A stretch of DNA of 64,000 bases from Anthopleura xanthogrammica (Eukaryota; Cnidaria; Anthozoa; Actiniaria; Actiniidae). The position numbers were made by a program, and so were the translations under genes. Shown here piece after piece: positions 56,201 through 64,000 of this stretch. Positions within the stretch are counted from its first letter, which is position 1. Each line of letters opens with the position of its first letter. The stretch is taken from contig OZ025208.1 in the NCBI GenBank assembly GCA_964019055.1, positions 13,607,597 to 13,671,596 on the forward strand. Reading direction: 5' to 3'. The notes beneath the pieces are model-generated. The model made no database searches. It had not been told where the DNA came from and worked only from the letters and a program-made list of their open reading frames with translations.

Positions 56201-59200
56201 TTGTTGACATAGCAGAAGGAAACAAGGCCAAATATATTGTTAAAACCAACCAAGATGGCGGATATGATATCACTCCAAGATTGTTTTTAAATAACTCCAA
56301 GCATTCAAATTATATGATGCAGCAATAGTACTTACAGAACTCTGAGACTTTCTAAGTTGCCGAAAACTCCATCGGGTAAGGCTTCAATCATGTTGTTTTG
56401 GAGATATCTAAAACATATTTAAAATAGAAAAAGATTTTTAGAAAACATTTTTTTTTTCAATATTGTAATTGTAAGCATTCGGCAACGAAAGGATTAATTA
56501 TGACACTTACAGATATGTTAGGTTCTTGACAAATTTAAATGCTTGTTTTTCAATATGGCTGATTTGATTGGATCGGAGGCTCCTGTTAACATCCAATCAG
56601 ACAGCGAATTTACAATTTATGCGGATCAAAAATAATATGGTCAGATACGGGAAAACTATAATCTTAGGGCGTTAATGCAATTGTTTAACTACGGCAATTG
56701 TAAGGCCAAATAATGAATGAATAATGAATGCGCGCTTCTATAACATTAGATGGCCTGGCCGGAAAAGCTCAAGTTAAGCTTGTTTGTATACACACATCAA
56801 GAGTTCCGCGCTGCTGCTCAATGCGCATGCTCAGGGGATTAAAAAGTGGGATAAAATTTGTAAAATATGCTATATTTTAGTTGTATCTTTCTTGTCAAGT
56901 ACAATTTTCACTAAATATTCGAGATCGCGTACCGTTAAGCGAATTCTGAATCAAATATACCGAAAAATTGCATATTATACAAAATATCATCCCACTTTTT
57001 AATCCCCTGAGCATGCGCATTGAGCAGCAGCGCGGAACTCTTGATGCGTCTATTACCAAATTTAATATTTGATTTCATACTTACAGGACTTGTAGATTTT
57101 GTAGGTTATCCAAAGACTTGTCCTTAACGGTGCTTAAAAGATTATTACCTAAATCACTAAGAGAAACAAATTTTATTTCTGATTGCTGTTACAGTATGTA
57201 ATTCAATTCCTTCAAAAACCAGACCAATTTGCTACTGAAGGACAAAGCCCTAGGTTCGTTTACGTCCCTTTGAATTTGCAAGTAAGAAAAATCAAGTTAC
57301 ACAAGACCATTGCTCTTCTTATGCAATAAATAGACCGGCTTTGTATCCATGAACATGATAACGTTGCTACTCCATGATGTGATGTCTTTTCTCAAGCACG
57401 TTTGATTATTATATGTTTCTACTTTAAACAAGGACGCGTTTCGGTGCGTTTTGCTGATTTAATCTGGAGTTATCGTAAAACAAAAGCAAAACAATAAAAT
57501 AATAATAAATTAAAAAAAATAAGCAAACAAACAAACAAAAAAGCTTACAGCCTCTCTAGCCTTGACAATCCAGTAAATATGTTCGACTGAAGTTCCTTGA
57601 TAAAATTGAAATCCAATCGACTAGAATAAAAACAAAAATCAAATCCAAAACAAAAATTACCAAAGAAAATCATAACAGATAAAGAGGAAAGAAAAGGAAA
57701 GGAAAGGAAAAGAAAAAAAAAGGTAAAAAAAAGGATAAAAATGTAAATCAAGTTTTCGAAAATTATATTAGCCTGGTGTCTTCAATGATTGTAACAATCC
57801 ACCATAATTATATAACTAATACTTACAGTGTTGTCATATTTTTGAGTCCAGTAAAGGAATAAGGAGTAACACTCATTATAAGGTTATGACTGAGGTCCCT
57901 GTGGGCGAAGTATATGTATGTAAGAAAATAGGTGTCAATGTTAGTCGGGTGACCTTTCTTAAGTTTCAGAACAGTTATTCAGAAGTTGTTTTACTTCTCG
58001 TCCAAGCCAACGAGGAAAAAGGTGAAGACAATCAGTCAGCCATTTATTTTCCTACCAACCCATTCGACCATTCACTCAAGTCTTATTCTCTTATTATCCC
58101 CTTGGTCATTCCACCCACCATTTCTCTTTACCCTCGATTTTACCTAAAACCGTAACCTGCCTCTATTGAGAAGATTTTGTACAGCAGACTATATAGTAAT
58201 AATTCTTAGACAACAAAATCCACTCACATGTATTGAAGATCGGAAGAAATGCTGTATTCTATCCGTGATAGGCGGTTCCTTGAGATCATCCTTTTTGGTA
58301 GAAATTAAAAAAAATAGTAAAAATATAATGATCAACAAAAGTGGCGATTTGTTAAAATGGATAGCACGATCTATGTTTTCACGGCAGCAGCCTTGTTGGA
58401 TTTCAAATCAGTTGTTTTTTTATTCAACATGGGTGCTTTCGTGATCCCAGGATCTTCTAAAACCTATACAGCGCATTTATAATCAGCAACGACAAGAACT
58501 ACATGTTCCCTTTTACATAGCAAGAAAAGACCTTTCCCCTTCAAACCCTTGGAATATAAAATCAATACCAATAAACTAAAGAAATAATGTTAGAAAATTA
58601 CAATATATGGATCGAGTCAATATTGTATTGATTTAAATTGTTATGTCAACCAACATGGCGGCCAACCAGGTTGTTTTGTCTTTCTTCTTCTCTCAGTAAT
58701 GGATGCGTACCACCTATAGTTAAATCCCAGTTTACCCTAGAATGTAATGTTCTTACATGGCAATTGAGTTGGCTGGGGTTTGCTTAGGAATTTTTGTCAG
58801 TCCCTTGCAGTGGATTATAACTGGTGGAGGGATTCCAATCATATGTGAGCAGGTACAACTGGATGGACAATCTTGAAAACAAAGACAAAACAATGTTACC
58901 AGAATTACAATATAACTGATTTGATAAGAATAAAAGTAAAGCGTTGTTTTCTACTTACTTTCAATAAAGTTGCATTCTTCTTTATCTTTTTCTGTGAATA
59001 ATTGCAAAGAAAGAATGTCAATGGGGTGTTATCAAGACTAAAATGAATTTTACTTGGATAGTACATACTGTAAGAAGTGAAGGACATCTTAAAGCCAGAT
59101 AAACTGCGTTCATTGTCGGACTTAAATACTATGAGAAGCGAATTAGAGGACGATTCCAGTAGGAGAGGAAAAGAATTTCCGCAATATCTTCCCAGAATGT

Positions 59201-59898
59201 TCGAGCTAGAGGAAGTACCGTCGTGTACCACAACATAATCATCTTCACAGCTTTGGCTATCTTGTAATTCAAAGGAAAGAAACTTCAAACGAATAACGTA
59301 TCCAGTTGGCCGGGATATCCGCCACTTGCAGTCGATGTCATTTGGACATGGATCAGGGAAGTATGGGGATGAGAATGTCCCTGATTGACTTGTCAATTGC
59401 ACGTCGCAACCTACATGAAATACATGAGTATGAAATTTAAATTTATGAAAATAGTAATAGCGCGCATGCCTTGCGCTCTCAAAAAATATGCTCCCCCAAC
59501 TTATCAGAAAGACAGATTTATAAGAACTATTTATAGCGTATAATATGATTGTGAGCATTTTAGTTACAAATTATCTTCACGAATATTCAATCTTTTTTAA
59601 GAGGGTATATTCAGTCTTTTTTTTAAGAAGATGCTGTATACAAATTACCTCTTTTCTCTCCTGTACTAAATGAACGACAATACCCAGGCTTTAAAGAAAA
59701 ACTTGCAATTCCAACAGAAGAACCTTGACCAGGACCTACAGTTGCACTGACCCTGATCTAAAATAGAGAAACATTTATTGGTTGGAGTAAGATTTCAGTG
59801 CGTGCTTGTTTCGCTATTAGTAGAGGAAAAGTTCATGTGAACTTAAGTTCATTTATGTTCATCTGCCTGTCTGCATGCATATCTGATCGTTAGGTGTT

Positions 59899-59961
<63 letters not shown>

Positions 59962-62900
59962 TTGCTTGTTTCGTTGGTTGTTTGGTTATTTATTTTCTTG
60001 CTTATTAATTGGACTTCGGGAAGATTCTATGTCTGGGAACTATACAAAAACGTTGGCTCAGCTTTCTTCTACCTTGAATCTTTGTAAAGTACTCAAAGAC
60101 ACAGTTCCGAACTTCCACAGAGGTAGGTCTCTTATTAGTGTTGCAGCCCATACAAGTTCTTCATTAACAGTGTTAGTATCAAGATCTTTTAGATCCGACC
60201 GATATATCTTGAGAGATGCACGTGATTGGCCAACAAGCATATACCGGAAGTAGAAACAAAAGCTAATGGAGTAATCATCTAAGGAGCTGTTGAAGACGTT
60301 GCTTATCAAGTCGCTTGTAGTTTGAGTGGTCGAGTTTTGTACAATATTATATCCTTCACCTGAAATGAAAAAAAGCAAACCTATTTTGTTAAACTATGGT
60401 GTATGGTAAACAAAATATCTAAAGATAAAAAAAAATTATCTGACCGATTTTGAGTAAATCATAAAAACATTTTGAATCCAAGATTTTGCGTGCGTATTTG
60501 TTTATTCGTAAAGTTTCTTGATTTAATTTGGTCTATACTTTTGTAATAACCTTATAACTCTAAATCACGACAAATTTCTTTAACTTATAATTTGAAACCT
60601 TGAAAGTTTAAAAGATTTTCTCCTTTTCGTTTTTGAGATTGAATTTGTTGTAGGAAACCATAGTTTTTTGACTAATATTTTAGTTTTAGCTAGTTTTAAC
60701 GCTTTTCCTTGATATTTCAAAAACCGCAAGATGGATGTTATTACTAGCTCTAGTTACGACCGTTTTTCGAATTCCCAAGGTGGTCGACTACGAAAGTTTT
60801 CGACAAACGAAAAGATTCAAAAAATTTAATTCTCAGCATTCAAAATAATTACCACCAATATCCAGACAAGATGGCGGATAAATCAGATGGTGTTCATTGC
60901 TGAATCTTGACCAATCCACGATATCACCCCCTTCTATACCACAACCCACTGCGCGTTGAGCTATGTCCGACCGACCCATGGCTACAGTCCATACGTTCAT
61001 TCCACTAATTTTTCCCACGAAGCCATCTGCTCCAACGCGAAAACGACCACCATCTGTAAGCAGAATTGAACAAGCTAGTTTTAAAATCAGTTTCAACTTC
61101 GTATTAGCCTTTTGAAGGCATGCGCATGAGTGGTGTTTTGGGAAAGAAACCTTCCCGCCAGGCTAAAATAATTCCATTATATGGCTTGATAACATGATAT
61201 GGCACCTGAAAAAAGCATATGTCCGTGGATTGTTACAGCTATTATCCATCTGCACTACCTTGTATGCCTTTGCAATAAGGATGGTCAGTACAGTGGCAGA
61301 TCCAAAAAAACCCTTCAAATTTTATCTATACCCTGAAACAACTTCTGGACTGATCTAAGTCAGGGCACAGGTAACTTGAAAATTGAATTGGAATTTAGCC
61401 TGTAACGTTTTGCAGAGGGAGGAAAACTGGAAAAACCAGATAAAAACCCTTGAATCAAGGTAGGAGGAGAGCGATCACTTTATCACCCTTGATTCTTATG
61501 ACCCAGGAGAAGGTCTGGGGCAAGAGGGTGGGGTCAGGACCACCCTTTATTCTATATTCTTATATGAGGGTCCTTAAAGGGTAAATGGGAGCTGGGAATC
61601 ACCTTTTTTGGGGGGCTGGGAAATTGGGATTCCATGCACTGGGACTGGGATTAAAGCCATTACTTGGACTGAGATTTCGCGTGACTGGGACTGGGATTTT
61701 GCAAAGCCATTTGCCCCGACGCGAAAACGACCACCATCTGTAAGCAGAATAGAACAAGCTAGTTTTAAAATCAGTTTCAACTTCTTATTAGCCTTTTGAG
61801 GGCATGCGCATGAGTGGCGTTTAGGGAAAGAAACGGATCCCATTTTTCGAATGCGAGTATAACCTACCTGGTATCTTTAGGTTTTTATGCCATTCGTTTC
61901 CCTGTATCACAAACATTCCATTTTTGTACATTTGAAAGACTCCTCCCTTGGAGGTCCACACGAGACAAAGATGGTGCCATCTGCCATCGTTTGCTGATAC
62001 ACTAGTATGCCTTAATGAATTAAGTAAAAAATAAGAAAATAAGAAATAAATAAAAAAATGGAATAACATTACTTTAAGACTAGTAATGACTTGATTCAGC
62101 CTTACGACAGCCGCAATATAAAACAAAACAAAACAAAACAAAGCAGCTCTTTAGAGGTGGGAGGCGAGCGTTTTATCATTACAAAAGCCAAATGGGCCCA
62201 TCATTATGAACTTACTTTTCTTTGTCCATCAGCCTTATGACTATATTCTTGTAATTGATCAAACCAAATCCAGTGAAGTTAGTGCCATAGTATCTGAAGG
62301 GAGTTCCTTGATTTACTGTATCGTTCGTCTTCATCCAAACACAGGCTGTGAATGACTCAAGGTCTGGTATGTTGAAAATGTCCAATCCTTTAGTCGATCC
62401 ATTAAACAACATTTCGAAAAGTCCGGCTGGAATATCATCTATAAAACACAGAATACAAATGTTACATTATGATTGGACAATTTAATCGGGATTTCTACCA
62501 TCTTTGAAAAGCAAAGGATTTTATCTTATAGATTTTGACGCGGGCAGGTGCTGCACAATAAGAATCCCTTTCATGTACATTGCACCAATTTCCAACCCCT
62601 TAAAATCCCCATCCCCATCCCGCAATCAACTCATTAGTAGAAAGAAATCAAAACTCATTAGTAGAGGTCAGACACCAAGAGTGGTCACTTCCAGGGTATC
62701 TTCACGTATTCAGTGGTTGTTTTACTTCCCTCTGATGTTGGGTGAGGTAGTGTGGAAAGACGGGACCCGGCGCTAGTTTTTGGTCATCTGAGCTTTTATG
62801 GCACAGAAAAAATTATACAATTTACGTATAATTTCTCTGTTTTTCAGACGTCTTAATATCCGACAGTCTTGTTTCGTATTTCTCATGCACTATGAGAATA

Positions 62901-63294
62901 AACTAATGTAAAAATAATGATAGCAAAGCTTACCTATATTAGAGCCGGTAACGTTATCCTGCTTGATGAGGACATCGCTAGTAGGCAACCTTGGAGACCA
63001 TGTGACGTTTGAAGACAAACTACGGATAGAGGTCCATTGTAGAAGGGGTTTCTGTTTGGCATACCTAACTCTGCAGTCAACAGGAGTTTCTAGGAATTGG
63101 AAAAAAGACAACAATGTTTGATGGTAGATCAAAGTCAGGGCACGGCTAACACACAGATTGAACTCTGAAGCATTGAACCTCTGGACTGATCAGCTAAGTC
63201 AGGGATGGCTAACTTTCCGATCGAATTGGAACTTAGTGTGTTGGGTCGGTTTTGTGTAGTAAGACTGAAAACCCTGAGAAAAACCCTTGAATCA

Positions 63295-63353
<59 letters not shown>

Positions 63354-63598
63354 AAACAAAAATTTCAACTCAAGTTTTATCCCTACCCTCTGAAATTTAC
63401 AAAAAAAGATGTTCGTTTACTTACCATATCCTCTACAAACGCCAAACCCTTTGTCTTTATCATGGTTTTCCGATAAAGAACACCAGTACTTATCATAATG
63501 AGATGTTGTACAACTGTAATACTTTCGTGATCGATAGACAAAAGGAAAAACACAGCAATAATTTGTTGTAGTCTTTTGCTTACATAAGCCGCATTGAC
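49315..63598 (-). CDS. Receptor B: tandem paralog of receptor A, partial at the right edge
   Basis: Second copy of the multidomain receptor; 24 exons are visible, corresponding to exons 28-51 of A, and the upstream ectodomain lies beyond the window. Exons in coding order: 63425-63598, 62934-63089, 62216-62438, 61868-62010, 60853-61053, 60073-60359, 59649-59757, 59069-59410, 58757-58871, 58228-58278, 57827-57898, 57549-57620, 57085-57156, 56511-56582, 56336-56407, 55388-55459, 55031-55102, 53470-54509, 53040-53230, 52682-52847, 52316-52376, 51696-51888, 50902-51066, 49315-49431. Every exon has exactly the length of its A counterpart, all splice sites are kept and no stop interrupts the frame, so it is probably functional. 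Visible coding is 4238 nt, about 1411 residues. Confidence 0.82.
49565..50441 (-). mobile_element. Insertion in the last intron of receptor B carrying a hydrolase ORF
   Basis: About 875 bp absent from receptor A, where cagaaataag joins cacactaac at about 1550. It contains one 147-codon frame. No reverse transcriptase, transposase or clear terminal repeats are seen, so this is a fragment or a non-autonomous element. Confidence 0.6.
49710..50153 (-). CDS. SGNH/GDSL-type hydrolase-like ORF of a transposable element (C-terminally short)
   Basis: 147 residues from ATG 50153. Motif I is VLILGHSFIRRLREF (Ser of the SGNH block in the form GHS), a glycine in GVGGRTV fits block II, and IFLQIGTNDLT is block III with G.ND. 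The last block (D..H) is not present before the Pro-rich end (EPLPPLPSS), so the hydrolase is probably cut short or uses another exon. SGNH esterase domains occur in several retroelement families, including Ngaro-like DIRS elements and CR1 ORF1. Presence in only one receptor copy fits mobile origin. It has no sign of belonging to the receptor. Confidence 0.62.
   Translation of the reverse strand: MDQPRVLILGHSFIRRLREFIARNASEYDLQFNICDTVNIRWHGVGGRTVSKLKEFDLSVVSQFRPDIIFLQIGTNDLTLRGMSPVKLGSEIEDFVRLLHDERGVRFICVGQTIRREPRGKFNANVSILAQYLKAVLEPLPPLPSSF
51441..51631. mobile_element. MITE family 1 copy (intron 49 of receptor B)
   Basis: Ortholog of the insertion at 2537-2732, with a slightly shorter left arm. 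Confidence 0.65.
52110..52236. mobile_element. MITE family 2 copy (intron 48 of receptor B)
   Basis: Ortholog of the element at 3218-3343, with the same cccttgcactaattt ends. Confidence 0.6.
53470..54509 (-). CDS. Receptor B exon 45: relaxin-receptor-like 7TM domain
   Basis: Nearly identical to A across all seven helices. The changes seen include GNIAVI to GNIGVI in TM1, LLIIAI to LLMIAI in TM2, FLKVRN to FLRVRN after TM5 and VTHVVSRG to VTDFVSRG at the tail. ADRY and NPVLY are retained. Confidence 0.9.
55031..58871 (-). CDS. Receptor B exons 36-44: LRRNT and eight LRR exons
   Basis: Same 115/51/72-nt exon ladder as A with the same phase-2 introns. The LINE fragment and one foldback found in A are absent; a different MITE sits between exons 40 and 41. 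Confidence 0.87.
56788..57052. mobile_element. MITE specific to receptor B (intron 40)
   Basis: About 265 bp with inverted ends of roughly 60 bp: catcaagagttccgcgctgc, then tgctcaatgcgcatgctcag and ggggattaaaaagtgggat, all repeated inversely at the right. The corresponding receptor A intron is uninterrupted near 8930. Confidence 0.8.
59069..59410 (-). CDS. Receptor B exon 35: CUB domain
   Basis: One CUB exon with SSPYFPDPCPNDIDCKWRIS and CEDDYVVVHDG. Several substitutions relative to A fall on exposed loops by analogy; the cysteines and Ca-site acids remain. Confidence 0.87.
59649..60359 (-). CDS. Receptor B exons 33-34: MAM-like module lacking its first exon
   Basis: As in A, but with clustered changes. 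VWVESLKRGIPMWKF in A reads VWAATLIRDLPLWKF here, and LAGYYLKPGYCPSFSA reads IASFSLKPGYCRSFST. The first 70 residues of exon 33 are almost unchanged. Confidence 0.72.
59897..59962. repeat. (TCTG)n microsatellite in intron 33 of receptor B
   Basis: Ortholog of the array at 12013-12122, shorter and purer. Confidence 0.9.
60853..63089 (-). CDS. Receptor B exons 29-32: linker and pentraxin/LamG-like domain
   Basis: Same motifs as A (TACVWMKTN, DGRWHHLCLVWTSKGG, GFVGKISGMNVWTVAMGRSDI). Without the Crypton, intron 29 is short here and gives the empty site. A stray partial copy of exon 32 lies in intron 31 (61708-61825). Confidence 0.8.
61708..61825 (-). pseudogene. Partial duplicate of exon 32 in intron 31 of receptor B
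   Basis: About 118 bp nearly identical to 61022-61139. It covers the acceptor and the first 13 or so codons of exon 32 (DGGRFRVGANGFA) and then breaks off without a donor. It cannot act as a complete exon. Confidence 0.75.
63297..63351. repeat. (GA)n microsatellite in intron 28 of receptor B
   Basis: About 27 GA units, against about 64 in receptor A. Confidence 0.95.
63425..63598 (-). CDS. Receptor B: last fibronectin type II-like module (exon 28)
   Basis: [16 protein letters not shown] and YWCSLSEN match the third FN2 module of A. This is the first complete exon inside the window; the TAG trinucleotide tract upstream marks the intron. Confidence 0.8.
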
Positions 63599-63624
63599 CT
63601 ATAAACACAAGCAATCAAAACATC

Positions 63625-64000
63625 ATAAGTAGTAGCAGTAGTAGTAGTAGAAGTAGTAGTAGCAATAGTAGTAGTAGTAGTAGTAGTAGCAGTATTAGAG
63701 TAGTAGTAGTAGTAGTAGTAGCAGTAGTAGCAGTAGTAGTAGTAGTAGAGTAGTAGTAGTAGTAGCAATAATAGTAGTAGTAGTAGTAGTAGAAGTAGCA
63801 GTAGTAGTAGTAGTAGTAGCAGTAGTAGCAGTAGTAGTAGTATTAGAGTAGTAGTATTAGTAGTAGTAGTAGTAGTAGAAGTAGTAGTAGTAGCAGTATT
63901 AGAGTAGTAGTAGTAGTAGTAGTAGCAGTATTAGAGTAGTAGTAGTAGTAGAAGTAGCAGCAGCAGTAGTAGTAGTAGTAGTAGTAGTAGCAATAGTAGT
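63625..64000. repeat. (TAG)n-rich expansion at the window end
   Basis: TAG/CAG/AAG trinucleotide tract running to the last base, far longer than the equivalent tract in receptor A (18047-18170). Its true length is unknown. Confidence 0.9.

Noticed and set aside
49315..63598. Idea that receptor B is a retrocopy or pseudogene
   Set aside because: All introns are retained and every visible exon is open with matching length and splice sites.

Overview
The window looks like nuclear DNA of an animal, most likely an anthozoan cnidarian (coral or sea anemone). It is AT-rich, with many short exons split by GT-AG introns. Extracellular modules are mostly flanked by phase-1 introns, and introns are crowded with microsatellites, foldback elements, Crypton, KDZ and LINE remnants. 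The species assignment is an inference from content.

The main content is two tandem copies, both on the minus strand, of one very large multi-exon receptor gene. Copy A is complete (33536 down to 1323). I could chain 51 exons with every splice phase matching, giving 8577 nt and 2858 residues. Domain order is: signal peptide, MAM, an unrecognised domain, F-type (FTP) lectin-like domain, PA14, linker, MAM, three LDLa, MAM, MAM, three fibronectin-II modules, pentraxin/LamG, a MAM lacking its first exon, CUB, LRRNT plus eight LRR exons, a relaxin-receptor-like (LGR type C/GRL101-like) 7TM domain, a cytoplasmic tail and a C-terminal protein kinase fold. The kinase keeps the ATP-site Lys and alpha-C Glu but has HNH for HRD and GFG for DFG, so it reads as a pseudokinase. 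Copy B (63598 down to 49315) is cut by the right window edge. Its 24 visible exons match copy A exon for exon in length and phase and carry the same pseudokinase changes. If the model holds, a 7TM receptor with a glycan- and protein-binding ectodomain is covalently joined to a pseudokinase signalling module; this is the most interesting object here.

Layout: 74-505 is the first exon of a KDZ-type transposase running off the left edge. 749-33536 is receptor A, with a Crypton (15006-17266), a 5'-truncated LINE (7318-8279) and several MITEs in its introns. 33537-37987 is gene-free upstream DNA. 38026-42438 is an intact restriction-like-endonuclease LINE flanked on both sides by (TAA)n. 42480-48740 is a gene-free block of direct repeats, a 28-bp minisatellite and inverted-repeat elements, one with TTAA target duplications. 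48740-64000 is receptor B, with its own insertions (an SGNH-hydrolase ORF at 49710-50153 and a MITE at 56788-57052).

The paralogs differ by several large insertions present in only one copy, so each serves as the empty site of the other. Exon boundaries were read by eye from splice consensus, frame continuity and A/B comparison; no transcript or database was consulted.
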